Positions 16,298 through 24,781 of a stretch of 64,000 nt of DNA are shown here, in pieces (the stretch's first letter is position 1; every line of letters starts with the position of its first letter). The notes beneath the pieces were generated by a model. It was not told where the DNA came from, did not search any database, and was given only the letters and a program-made list of their open reading frames with translations. A program made the translations under genes and the position numbers. The stretch comes from CAZOEL01 sp964578835 (lineage in GTDB: Bacteria > Desulfobacterota > Syntrophobacteria > Syntrophobacterales > Syntrophobacteraceae). Location of the stretch: NCBI GenBank assembly GCA_964578835.1, contig CAZOEL010000015.1, forward strand, positions 1 through 64,000. The letters run 5' to 3'.

Positions 16298-17587
16298 TTA
16301 CGACAACCCATCAATCACGGATTCACCGCTGATCTTTACAGCGCACAACTTGCCGCACATGCTGCAAGCGTCTCTGTCCTCCGTCACCTGAAGCCGTTGC
16401 TTTATGATTACCGGATCGATCGCTTCGGCTATCATCCCGTCCCAATCAAGGCTCCGGCGGCGCTCCGACATGCGTCGGTCCGCATCCATGGCTCCGGGAA
16501 GCCCTTTGGCGATATCCGCGATGTGGGCGGCAATTCGAGCGGCCATCACGCCCTGATGCACATCTTCAATATTGGGAAGGCCAAGGTGCTCGGCGGGCGT
16601 GACGTAGCACAGAAAGTCCGCTCCCGCTGCTCCTGCGATGGCGCCTCCGATGGCGGCCGTGATGTGGTCGTAACCGGGAGCGATATCGGTGGGCAGTGGA
16701 CCCAATATATAAAACGGCGCGCCGTCGCACAGTCTTTTTTGCATTTGCATTTGAAACTGTATCTGAGACAGCGGCACATGGCCGGGGCCTTCGATCATGG
16801 CCTGAACACCCCGACTTCTAGCCCGCTTGGCGAGCTCTCCAAGAATCATCAGTTCTTCGATCTGCGCGCCGTCGCCCGCATCCATGATTGTTCCCGGGCG
16901 GAAACCGTCCCCAAGGCTCAAAGTTACGTCATATTTATGAGCAATTTCGAGTAGATCGTCGAAATATTCATAAAGCGGATTCTCCTTGCCGTTCTTCCTC
17001 ATCCAGTACATATGGATGGAGCCGCCACGGCTCACGCATGGCATGAGACGTTCATAAACCTCGAGCTTCTTCATGGACGCCTGCGTGACGCCACAATGGA
17101 CGGTGATGTAATCGAGCCCTTCAGCACACTGTTTTTCAATGCTCCTGAGAAGCTGATCCGGCTCGATCTTCTCTAACGGCTGATCCTTTTGGAGCATCTC
17201 TGTAGCGAGTCCATAAATGGGTACCGCTCCAACCATAACCGTGGATTCATCAAGGAAAAAGCGGCGTATATTCGACAAATCGCCGCCAGTGGAAAGATCC
17301 ATTATGGAGTGCGTTTTTGCCTTCAAAGCAGCTTCGAGCTTGGCGGCCTCCAATTCCATGCTGCAGCAGGGCCCGCTGGTCCCGAGGTTTGCGTTGACCT
17401 TCGTCTTCAGACCCTGTCCGATAGCGTGTATGGAGGGAAAGGAATGATTGATGTTCTTTGGGAGCACCGCACGACCAGCGGCAATGAGCGCTCGCAATTC
17501 CTCGGCGCTCATCGGCTCGTCGGCCACGGCTTTTTTCATCTCCTCTGTGACAATGCCGGCTCTGGCGCTGTCTAGTTGTGTCGCCAT
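16298..17587 (-). CDS. thiC: Phosphomethylpyrimidine synthase ThiC
   Basis: A 429-residue radical-SAM enzyme that turns 5-aminoimidazole ribotide into hydroxymethylpyrimidine phosphate for thiamine synthesis. Recognisable blocks are NANLGTSG, DLSTGGD, DYITVHCGV, EGPGHVPL, LGPLPTDIAPGYDHI and the C-terminal CSMCGKLCAV cluster that binds the [4Fe-4S] centre. Length matches the shorter bacterial/archaeal form. ATG 17587 is preceded by AGGAGG. A TPP riboswitch and a terminator precede it, so expression should fall when thiamine pyrophosphate is plentiful. Confidence 0.97.
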   Translation of the reverse strand: MATQLDSARAGIVTEEMKKAVADEPMSAEELRALIAAGRAVLPKNINHSFPSIHAIGQGLKTKVNANLGTSGPCCSMELEAAKLEAALKAKTHSIMDLSTGGDLSNIRRFFLDESTVMVGAVPIYGLATEMLQKDQPLEKIEPDQLLRSIEKQCAEGLDYITVHCGVTQASMKKLEVYERLMPCVSRGGSIHMYWMRKNGKENPLYEYFDDLLEIAHKYDVTLSLGDGFRPGTIMDAGDGAQIEELMILGELAKRARSRGVQAMIEGPGHVPLSQIQFQMQMQKRLCDGAPFYILGPLPTDIAPGYDHITAAIGGAIAGAAGADFLCYVTPAEHLGLPNIEDVHQGVMAARIAAHIADIAKGLPGAMDADRRMSERRRSLDWDGMIAEAIDPVIIKQRLQVTEDRDACSMCGKLCAVKISGESVIDGLS

Positions 17588-17653
17588 GCTTCCTCCTGCT
17601 CATTTCTTCAATGGATTGGCGTTGAGGCGATCGACTCGGGGGCTGTGGAAATG

Positions 17654-17676
17654 AAAAAAGCCGTTCGAAAGAACGA
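17654..17676 (-). terminator. Second hairpin with T-run in the thiC leader
   Basis: On the minus strand CGTTC-TTTC-GAACG followed by GCTTTTTT. It sits between the riboswitch-controlled terminator and the thiC ribosome-binding site, so transcripts that pass the first terminator meet a second one. The stem is short (five pairs plus GC closure). Confidence 0.5.
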
Positions 17677-17743
17677 CCGAACATATGTTCCTTATCTCGC
17701 TCGTCGATCCCTTCGCCAGTATGATCGGTTTAACTAATCCCAA

Positions 17744-17777
17744 TAAAAAAAGACCGAGTCCTGAAAGGAAACGGTCT
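17744..17777 (-). terminator. Riboswitch-controlled intrinsic terminator
   Basis: Minus-strand stem AGACCG ... CGGTCT with an inner TCCT-GAAA-GGA helix, followed by seven T residues (plus-strand A-run 17744-17750). It lies about 20 bp downstream of the TPP aptamer and is the likely expression platform: ligand binding should favour this hairpin and stop transcription before thiC. Confidence 0.8.
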
Positions 17778-17797
17778 GAAAAAACGAAGCGCCTTTT

Positions 17798-17885
17798 CAG
17801 CCATTTCCCTCCGCTGGAATTACCCAGATCAGGTGTATAAGGGTTTCTTCTCAGCCCCGCCTCAGCAGGGCGCCCCTAACGGCTG
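17798..17885 (-). promoter_or_regulatory. TPP riboswitch (THI element)
   Basis: Minus-strand sequence carries the conserved aptamer cores GGCTGAGA, ACACCTGATCTGGGTAAT and CCAGCGGAGGGAA, with an eight-pair P1 helix (CAGCCGTT with AATGGCTG, one G-T wobble). Pairing and motif order are those of the standard TPP aptamer. It controls thiC 210 bp downstream. Confidence 0.95.
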
Positions 17886-18006
17886 TTCGGATGAATAGTA
17901 GCTTCTGGCCGTCTGATTGTCAAACAGTGTTTGGACCCGGCATCCCCCGCTTTCCGCTCTCCGGATATCGAAAGGGGTATGACTTCATTGGCCTCCCTGC
18001 AATTTC

Positions 18007-18582
18007 TCAGGCAATCAGAGGCGCCGTGATCACCTCGCAAACTGCCCCTTCGGACGGCCAAGAGTCGGGATAGACGCCGATAGCAACGCTTTGCAGACTG
18101 CCGTACAGAGGCCCGACTGCCGTAAAAACAGCGGATGCTTCGTTATGATCGGAGCAATCCTCGACAGCCTTCCATCCGATGGTGACGTGCGGTCGATATC
18201 CATCCGCCTTGAATTCAACCGGCGTGTCATCGACAGCGATCCACTCAGCGGCGGCCTGCTCCAGCGACCTATGAAGGCGAAGCAATTCGGGAAAGCAAGG
18301 CGCGCTCCTTTCTACTTCGAGCCAGCACAGATCCGGATCTACAAAAATAGGTCCGGCAAGGTCGACCGATACGGCATGAAAGCCGCTGCATATGTCGGAC
18401 AGCCTTTCGCATAACCGCCACAGGGAGGCGTCTTGCGCCCGGAAAGGCCCCCGCAAAGTAATGTGGACCGGAAAACGAAGAGCCCTGTCGTCTCCGGTAA
18501 GACTCGAGAGCCGGTGCTGCTGCATACGCACGATGCCGGATAGGGCGGGGTCAAGAAGGCCCATGATCAGGTAGCGATTCAT
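18007..18582 (-). CDS. 2H phosphoesterase (2'-5' RNA ligase / LigT-like)
   Basis: A 191-residue cytoplasmic protein with the two His-x-Thr motifs that define the 2H phosphoesterase superfamily: FPVHITLRGPF (His40, Thr42) and YRPHVTIGW. These enzymes hydrolyse 2',3'-cyclic or 2'-5' phosphodiester bonds. The start ATG overlaps the stop of the upstream histidine-phosphatase gene (ATGA at 18579-18582), so the two are translationally coupled. Substrate unknown; RNA ends, cyclic nucleotides or ADP-ribose derivatives are all possible. Confidence 0.85.
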   Translation of the reverse strand: MNRYLIMGLLDPALSGIVRMQQHRLSSLTGDDRALRFPVHITLRGPFRAQDASLWRLCERLSDICSGFHAVSVDLAGPIFVDPDLCWLEVERSAPCFPELLRLHRSLEQAAAEWIAVDDTPVEFKADGYRPHVTIGWKAVEDCSDHNEASAVFTAVGPLYGSLQSVAIGVYPDSWPSEGAVCEVITAPLIA

Positions 18583-19334
18583 TCCGGGATGCCGGGATGG
18601 AAAGGGGGATATGAGAGCTTTTCCCAAACGAGCTTCATCAAATGAGCTGGCTTGAAGGATCTGGCCAGCACGAGAGCCGGGTCGTCATCTTCGTTCAAGA
18701 TTCCGGCTATGATGCGCATCGGGCCCATATGAGTGCACAGGAGGACCCGCTCGATCTTTTTTTCTCTAAGCGCCCATTCGTTGCAAATCAGCTTCGCCAG
18801 TTCCACAAAAAAGATCAGCAGTCGTTCGGTGACCGCCGAGTAGCTTTCTCCGCCTGGAGGGGCGTACAAAAAGTTGCCGTTGGCGTAATCCGGAATCGGG
18901 CGGCTCGGTCGAAGCTCCAGATCGCCCAGCTCCCGCTCATTGAGGGAAGGGCTCCTCATGATGCTTTCGACTTGGACCTTTCCGGCTCTGATCGCGATAT
19001 CCGCCGTCTGCATCGATCTGAAGAGAGTGGATGTAAAGGCCAGATCATAATGGCCGGCCAACTTTCCGCCAACGTATCTTGCCTGCCGCTTGCCTCTCGG
19101 GGTCAAGGCCACGTTTTTCGCCCCCGTGACGAGACTCCCTGCATTGGCGTCACTTTCTCCATGCCGCATCACATGAAGCTCGACAGCGTGCGGCAGAGTT
19201 ATGGGAAGAAACGATAGCGCTTCGCGCCGGCGCCTGGCGAGGGGATTCGATAGGGGCTTCAAATAGAGCTGAAAAGGCATGGGCGCTGAGTTGGAATCGT
19301 TGGTTCTCATGGAGACGTCTCGTAATCCATTCAT
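18579..19334 (-). CDS. Histidine phosphatase family protein
   Basis: A 251-residue cytoplasmic enzyme of the phosphoglycerate-mutase-like superfamily. The catalytic HVMRHGESDAN is followed by LTPRGKRQA, TSTLFRSMQTA, a catalytic Glu region (LNERELGDLE), PPGGESYSAVTER and the second His motif LLCTHMGPMR, a complete active site. Roughly 50 residues precede the core, and the exact start is unsure because no start has a clear ribosome-binding site. It lies between a nucleotidyltransferase gene (65 bp upstream) and a 2H phosphoesterase gene (overlap downstream). Confidence 0.88.
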   Translation of the reverse strand: MNGLRDVSMRTNDSNSAPMPFQLYLKPLSNPLARRRREALSFLPITLPHAVELHVMRHGESDANAGSLVTGAKNVALTPRGKRQARYVGGKLAGHYDLAFTSTLFRSMQTADIAIRAGKVQVESIMRSPSLNERELGDLELRPSRPIPDYANGNFLYAPPGGESYSAVTERLLIFFVELAKLICNEWALREKKIERVLLCTHMGPMRIIAGILNEDDDPALVLARSFKPAHLMKLVWEKLSYPPFHPGIPE

Positions 19335-19399
19335 GAAAGCATGTAGTCGAGAATGTTTGCTGTATAAAGGCGTTTATGCCTATCCGGCGAACCTGTCGA

Positions 19400-20428
19400 T
19401 CAAAAAATCAGGCACTCGAAGATCTTCGAAGTCCATTTCAATCTATTGTCCAGAACAAATCTTGTCAGTTCCGAGCGGAAAGAATCCGAGTTGTTTTTGA
19501 GCTCTATGTAATGGCTGCTTTCAAACCTGCCCGCATACTCCAGCTCCTTGAGCTCGCGCCTCACCTCATCGTCGGCCAGCTTGGATAGAAAGGCGTTGTA
19601 GAGTGCGATCAGCCTTTCGAAATTGGAGTCTTCGTTGTCAACGTAAGCAAGGTACACCTTCTCGATAGGAGAGAAATAAATATGATCATACAGATAACGG
19701 ATCTTTTCATATCCGTACTTGCTCGAATTGAGGATTAGCAGCAGCAGCCCCGCATAGATAAGCGCTCTGCTGTGTCTTAGCTTGATGCTCCTTATGCCCC
19801 ATTTGCTTTCATCGTTCCAAAAATTGAACTCGACGTTGACGCATATGCTTCTGAAATATTTGATGACATCATTTAGAAGAACCAATGCTTCCTTCCCGGG
19901 CTCTTCAACAACGAGTCTAAGATAGCGAGTCAGGATTGTATCGATAATGTATTTGTAATACTCCTCATTGTAAATCGTTCTGCCTTCCATCAATATCAGC
20001 AGGCGTTGAGCCGTTGCATTCAGATCGTCATCCTTGGAGCCTATGGCTTCGATCATCTTGCTGAGCCGGATGGGCTTTGAGAATGCTCCTTCGGGATTAG
20101 GCAAATCAATCCCGAGAGTGGAAGCCGATTCTCGTATGGCGTCGATCTTATCGGCGTCGCCACGAAGGCTTCCGTCATGAACGATCATAAAGTCCAGATC
20201 GGATTTTTCGTGGGCGTCCATGCGCCCGTAAGACCCCGCCACTAACACGGAGAAACCGGGATCCCTCTTGAATCGCTCGTTGAGCATCGAGTTGAGCTCC
20301 CCGAGCCGGTCGTACGAAAATCTCCAGTTCTCTTGGAACCGACTGTACTTGTCCCAGTATTCATCTTTAATGACGGGCTTCTCGGGATATCTGACCCTCC
20401 ATCCATCAGCGCGCCTGCATTTGACCAT
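19400..20428 (-). CDS. Nucleotidyltransferase-domain protein (Pol beta superfamily)
   Basis: A 342-residue protein. Residues 63-82 contain the signature GSYGR (65-69) and SDLD (76-79), the metal-binding aspartates of polymerase-beta-type nucleotidyltransferases. The rest is helical, with a large C-terminal domain (RHSRALIYAGLLLLIL, long acidic helices) that I cannot place. Compared with neighbours the gene is more A/T-rich, which suggests acquisition. TGGAG lies seven bases before ATG 20428. The set GlnD-like or CD-NTase-like is open; the GSxGR spacing is closer to general DUF294/MNT-like transferases than to CD-NTases. Confidence 0.78.
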   Translation of the reverse strand: MVKCRRADGWRVRYPEKPVIKDEYWDKYSRFQENWRFSYDRLGELNSMLNERFKRDPGFSVLVAGSYGRMDAHEKSDLDFMIVHDGSLRGDADKIDAIRESASTLGIDLPNPEGAFSKPIRLSKMIEAIGSKDDDLNATAQRLLILMEGRTIYNEEYYKYIIDTILTRYLRLVVEEPGKEALVLLNDVIKYFRSICVNVEFNFWNDESKWGIRSIKLRHSRALIYAGLLLLILNSSKYGYEKIRYLYDHIYFSPIEKVYLAYVDNEDSNFERLIALYNAFLSKLADDEVRRELKELEYAGRFESSHYIELKNNSDSFRSELTRFVLDNRLKWTSKIFECLIF

Positions 20429-20632
20429 TTCAGGGCTCCACCAGGAGGTAAGTGAGCTTCATAATCCGGCGTGTTCTCCAAGAGTCTTCGTCTGTCAGGC
20501 CATCAGGCGGCAACGCCGATTCCAGCCTTCAAATGATACAGTCTCGGCGCCGCATGGTCAATTACTTCAAGGGATGCATGCGACCTCAGCGGCAATATAC
20601 TGCGAATGGTTTGGATCTATACTTTTACGTAT

Positions 20633-20693
20633 CTTCCGGGAGCGCGGGCGTCCCGCCCGCAAGAGGCGGCCATCTTGGCCTCGCTCCCGGAAA
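20633..20693. repeat. Compound palindromic repeat (CTTCCGGGAGCG termini)
   Basis: Outer inverted repeats CTTCCGGGAGCG and CGCTCCCGGAA enclose a GCGGGCG/CGCCCGC hairpin and a GGCC-ATCT-TGGCC hairpin. This is a familiar dispersed-repeat style. It lies in the 620-bp spacer between the nucleotidyltransferase and Uma2 genes, which otherwise contains no gene I can support. Confidence 0.65.
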
Positions 20694-20966
20694 GGTCCAA
20701 TTTTCATCCGTTCGGAGTATAATAAGCTCCCTCTTGTTGGCTATGCTTTTGGATGGGGGTGGGGAAGATAGGAGAGAATTAAAAATATAGCGTTTTTGAA
20801 TTCGGCAGAAGAATGTCCAAATATGATTTGAATGTCTTGCAATTCTTAAGGGCTTTGAAATTCAAGAACAAGGAGAGAAGTCTCCACCCAATCGAAACTA
20901 CCTGCAAAAATGATGAATGCGCAATAATGAATGAGTGATGAAAATAGATAGGTAAGGTTGAGCGGT

Positions 20967-20982
20967 GAGCGAAACCCAACCA
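20967..20982. repeat. Dispersed GAGCGAAACCCAACCA repeat half-site, copy 2
   Basis: Identical to 1769-1784. A poorly matched left half (GGTAAGGTT) precedes it. It lies 70 bp before the Uma2 gene. Confidence 0.45.
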
Positions 20983-21050
20983 AAGCAGTTGACAGGATGG
21001 GGCTCGGCGGGCAATAGTTGCAGGAGTGGATCAATAGAAAGGAGAGCGTT

Positions 21051-21629
21051 ATGGCTGCAGTTCCGGCAAAAAAACCAGACGGCTACACTTACCAGGACTA
21101 TCTTGGGTTCCCTGACGAACTGCGCTGCGAGATCATAGCCGGCGAGATTTTCGATATGACGCCGGCGCCGACTACCGATCACCAGTATATCACCGGCAGA
21201 GTCTACAACTTCATCCGAAATCATTTGGACAGCAAGGGGCTCGGCTGCGAGGTCTTCATCGCTCCGGTCGATGTCATCCTTTCGGAAAAAGATGTGGTGC
21301 AGCCGGATGTTGTGATCGTCTGCGATAGGAGCAAAATTCAACGCCGAGGCATTTTCGGCGCTCCGGATGCCGTCTTTGAAGTGCTCTCTCCCTCCACAGA
21401 GCTCAAGGACCGTCAGAAGAAAAGAGAGATCTACGAGAAATCGGGCGTGAGCGAATACTTCCTCGTGAATACGGAAGCGGAGTTCATCGAGAAGTACGCC
21501 CTCGCTTCCGGAAGCTATGGCGGGCCTCTCCTGCGCGGCAAGCAGGAGACTTTCATGATCGAGACCATCGCGCTCGAGATCACCGTCCAAGAGCTTTTCC
21601 CCGGATACCCGCGTGAACGGACACTTTAG
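21051..21629 (+). CDS. Uma2 family endonuclease-like protein (DUF820)
   Basis: A 192-residue protein with the restriction-endonuclease-like Uma2 fold: YTYQDYLGFPDELRCEIIAGEIFDM, then VVQPDVVIVCDRSK (conserved Pro-Asp), and PDAVFEVLSPSTELKDRQKKREIYEKSGVSEYFLV with the Glu...Lys pair. ATG 21051 follows AAGGAGAG; an in-frame ATG 11 codons earlier lacks one. Biological role of the family is unsettled. It is a single gene flanked by repeats and a pseudogene. Confidence 0.9.
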   Translation: MAAVPAKKPDGYTYQDYLGFPDELRCEIIAGEIFDMTPAPTTDHQYITGRVYNFIRNHLDSKGLGCEVFIAPVDVILSEKDVVQPDVVIVCDRSKIQRRGIFGAPDAVFEVLSPSTELKDRQKKREIYEKSGVSEYFLVNTEAEFIEKYALASGSYGGPLLRGKQETFMIETIALEITVQELFPGYPRERTL

Positions 21630-21783
21630 GAGTCTCCATCCAACGAGTTGAGCAAGGGTTACGACGCTGCTGCGCCAGAACCTCCTTCGTAAGCCTCCCG
21701 CCTCATTGATCGTCCTTGCTCCAGCCGATGCTTCCATCGCCTGAACATGCGTCTCCCGACATCTATCGCCGTCTGTTCATGCC

Positions 21784-22407
21784 GTGGCGCCGAAACAGAC
21801 CATCACGGCCTCAGGCGGTCTTTCGCTAAGAGCGGGAGCCTTGAGCGAATTTGTCAAAAGCCCTGGCTACCTGCCGGCGTCGGAAGAAGCGGCTTCGGTT
21901 GATCTCCTCTTTTGGCCTCGAAGCACCCGCTCTTCTCTCTTCGACCTCTGCGTGCGCCGGGGGAACTATTACCTCAACAGCTTGCTCCTCCTGGCAAGAC
22001 TTCTCGAAGAGAACAGGGAAGGAAACCTGAGCCCCAAGCAGGTGAAATCGGCCAGGATCATCCACAGCAGCGGAGAAGACCTGCTGGCGCTCATTAACGA
22101 AGTCCTCGAGCTGTCGAGAATCGAGGCGGGAAGAATCGAGATAGAGCTATGACCCGTCGCCGTCCGAGATCTTGCCGGAAACATCCGAAGCGGTTTCGAG
22201 CACATGGTCCGGGAGAAGGACCTCGTGCTCGTGGTATCGATCCAGGAAGGCGGCCCCGAAGAGATCGAAACTGTTCCGCCCATGGTTCTCTCTTCCCCCA
22301 GAGCACAGCTCCTCACGGCGAGGTGGGGTGATGCGCCCGGTTCATTTATCAGTATCACCAATCTTTTCGCCTCTTCAGAGAAAATTGGGAATCTTTTGAG
22401 CGAGTGA
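21784..22407 (+). pseudogene. Fragment of a sensor histidine kinase
   Basis: The frame from about 21960 encodes NYYLNSLLLLARLLEENREG ... PKQVKSARIIHSSGEDLLALINEVLELSRIEAGRIEIEL, the dimerisation helices of a HisKA-type hybrid kinase, followed by a TGA (22150-22152) and, in the same frame, PVAVRDLAGNIRSGFEHMVREKDL, which continues the kinase pattern. After about 22270 the similarity ends. No ATPase domain, no receiver domain and no complete N-terminus remain. The His phospho-acceptor region also looks altered. A decaying remnant. Confidence 0.75.
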
Positions 22408-22574
22408 CATGTATTTACTGGCGCCCACTCCCACTGGCCCTTCCATTTTTCCCTTGCAGGAATTGCTTCTTGCCGCCATAAAGCTTGAGGCTTTGGATTT
22501 GCGCTCGTCTTTTTCATGAGCATAATTATCCGTCACTTTTTTCATTTTTTAGCGAATAGCAAGGTAATGCTTGA

Positions 22575-23381
22575 ATGGAATGGAATCTTGAAAGCCCGAT
22601 AGGCGTATTCGACTCAGGAGTGGGGGGCCTCACGGTGGTCCGCGCTCTCATGGAGCGGCTCCCGTTTGAAAATATCGTATATTTTGGCGATACGGCGCGT
22701 GTTCCCTACGGCGTGAAGTCGGTGGAGACCATCGCGTTCTATGCCCGTCAGATTACGGAATTTCTGCTCCAGCAGCAGGTCAAGCTGCTCATCATTGCGT
22801 GCAACACCATGGCCGCCGTGGCGCACCAGGTTGTGGACGATCTCTCCCCAGTCCCCGTCCTGGACGTCATAGACGCAGGCGCGAGGACCGCCATCGCTTT
22901 AACGCGCGCAAAATATGTCGGCGTTATCGGCACGCCAGCGACCATAAACAGCAATGCTTACGCTCGGGCCATCCACAGGCGCGATCCGGATATCCGCGTC
23001 TTTTCCCAAGCCTGTCCCCTCTTTGTGCCTCTTGTGGAGGAAGGCTGGCTGGATCATCCCGTGACGCGGCTCACAGCTCGGGAGTATTTCAAGCCGATTC
23101 TCTGTCATGGCATCGATACGCTCGTGCTCGGGTGCACGCATTATCCGCTGCTCAAGCCCCTGCTCCAGGATGAGGCGGGAGCGGATATTCAGCTCGTCGA
23201 TTCCGCCGAGGCTATGGCCGAGCAAACAGCTTCGGTGCTCAGCGACAAGCATTTGTGGAATCCTCAGCGTGAGGCGCCCGAATACCGCTTCTTCGTAACC
23301 GATGTGCCTTTGCGGTTTCAGAGCATTGGCGAGCGCTTTCTCGGGCGCACCCTCTCCAATGTCCGCGTCGTGAAGTGGTAG
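22575..23381 (+). CDS. murI: Glutamate racemase MurI
   Basis: A 268-residue cytosolic enzyme that converts L- to D-glutamate for peptidoglycan. Characteristic blocks: IGVFDSGVGGLTVVRAL, YFGDTARVPYG, IIACNTMAAVA with catalytic Cys76, and LGCTHYPLLKPLL with the second catalytic Cys at about 187, plus VDSAEAMAEQTA. Length is normal. Stands alone between the kinase remnant and the convergent M16 peptidase genes. Confidence 0.97.
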   Translation: MEWNLESPIGVFDSGVGGLTVVRALMERLPFENIVYFGDTARVPYGVKSVETIAFYARQITEFLLQQQVKLLIIACNTMAAVAHQVVDDLSPVPVLDVIDAGARTAIALTRAKYVGVIGTPATINSNAYARAIHRRDPDIRVFSQACPLFVPLVEEGWLDHPVTRLTAREYFKPILCHGIDTLVLGCTHYPLLKPLLQDEAGADIQLVDSAEAMAEQTASVLSDKHLWNPQREAPEYRFFVTDVPLRFQSIGERFLGRTLSNVRVVKW

Positions 23382-23431
23382 AAAAGCGTGCTTTCCATGT
23401 CCTTGTAGGGCCGAGCAGCCTTGGGCGGCTG

Positions 23432-24781
23432 TCACTGCAGGTTGATTTCCTCCAGGTTTCCTACGACCACAAGAATGCAGGCGTCCGGGTGGAGGTATGT
23501 TTTTGCGACTCTGAGCACATCTTCTCTTGTGACCGATTCTATGAACGATGGGTATCTCTGCGGGTAGTCCAGGCCGAGGCCGTAGTATTCCACCTGCGCG
23601 TAAAACTCCGCAAGATCCTTTTGTGTGTCGAAGCGCAACGGAAAGCTGCCGATGAGATACTTCCTCGCTGTTTCCATCTCCTCGTCCGAGACGGGCTCAG
23701 TCTGTATCCTTTTCATCTCTTTTTGAACCAGCGAGATGGCCTCGCGAGTGGATGAGCTTTGAGTCTGAAACATGACCTCGAACATGCCGGAGTGCTTGCG
23801 AGGAATGAAAAAGCTCGATATGGCGTAGGCAAGGCCTCTGCGGACACGGACTTCTTCAACCATTCTCGATAGGAAATCTCCACCTCCGAGGATGTTGTTC
23901 ATCACAGAAAGAGCGTAGTAGTCTTTATTGTCGCGGGAAACGCCCTTGTGGCCGAGTATGACGTTTGCTTGAGTTATGGGGCGGTTGATCGAGACCGTTT
24001 CGGGCCCTTCGGTGAATGCGCTTGGTCCAGGCGTCCCGGGTACGTCGCCGGCCGGCCATGTCTGGAGGCGTTGCGCGAGCTTGTCCTTGACTTCCTTGAC
24101 GGTAATGTCCCCTGCGATTACGAGTATGGAGTTGTTGGGGCGATAGCGGGTCTTGTAGAATTCGGCAACCGCCTCTCTGGTTACTTTTGCCAGAGATTCT
24201 TCCCAGCCTTCCACTGGATGACCATAGGGGCCCGATCCGAAGAGCGCCTTTTGAAAGGCTTTTTGAGCGACTTTCGACGGCTGGTCCTCGGAGGAGCGAA
24301 TGGAGCCGAGCGTTTTTTCCACTTCCCGCTGGATTTCCTCCGAAGAGAAAGCCGGCTCGGTAACCGCCTCCCAAAAGAGGCTGAAGCCCTTGTCCAAATC
24401 CTTTTTCAATACCCGCATGTCAAGAGTGGCGTAGTCCTGGTTGCATTCGGCGTTCAAAGTCGATCCGATGAAGTCGAGCTCTTCGTTCATCACGGTAGCG
24501 GAATGACGCCGTGTGCCGAGAAGCAGTCCATTAGCGGTGATATTTGCAAGCCCTTCAAGCCCTGCCGGATCATGCTTTGAGCCCGCATTCACGAGAAGCT
24601 CGAAGGTGAGGAAGGGAAGGGAATGCTCTTCTAAAATGATGACTACGAGCTTGTTGGATAGCTCCATCCGGTCCGCAGGAGGCATCGCCATGACGGCTTT
24701 ATCTGGAAGCAGTGCAGAAGCGGATATGAATGCGAAGAGAATAGACAGCTTAATGACTTGTTTTGCGGGTTTTCGTTTCAT
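23432..24781 (-). CDS. M16 family peptidase, inactive-type subunit
   Basis: A 449-residue exported protein (hydrophobic N-terminus, about residues 10-28). It has the two-domain M16 layout with GLEGLANITANGLLLGT at the place where active members have HxxEH, so zinc ligands are absent, but with the C-terminal NNILGGGDFLSRM ... RRGLAYAI block. In heterodimeric M16 enzymes one subunit carries zinc and the other the substrate-binding Arg-Tyr pair; this is the latter. Its ATG overlaps the stop of the active partner (ATGA at 24778-24781). Confidence 0.92.
   Translation of the reverse strand: MKRKPAKQVIKLSILFAFISASALLPDKAVMAMPPADRMELSNKLVVIILEEHSLPFLTFELLVNAGSKHDPAGLEGLANITANGLLLGTRRHSATVMNEELDFIGSTLNAECNQDYATLDMRVLKKDLDKGFSLFWEAVTEPAFSSEEIQREVEKTLGSIRSSEDQPSKVAQKAFQKALFGSGPYGHPVEGWEESLAKVTREAVAEFYKTRYRPNNSILVIAGDITVKEVKDKLAQRLQTWPAGDVPGTPGPSAFTEGPETVSINRPITQANVILGHKGVSRDNKDYYALSVMNNILGGGDFLSRMVEEVRVRRGLAYAISSFFIPRKHSGMFEVMFQTQSSSTREAISLVQKEMKRIQTEPVSDEEMETARKYLIGSFPLRFDTQKDLAEFYAQVEYYGLGLDYPQRYPSFIESVTREDVLRVAKTYLHPDACILVVVGNLEEINLQ

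Noticed and set aside
20452..20790. A plus-strand frame starting at GTG with AGGAGG just upstream
   Set aside because: The spacer to the GTG is only three bases, and most of the frame is translated palindromic repeat (SAGVPPARGGHLG), a common false ORF.
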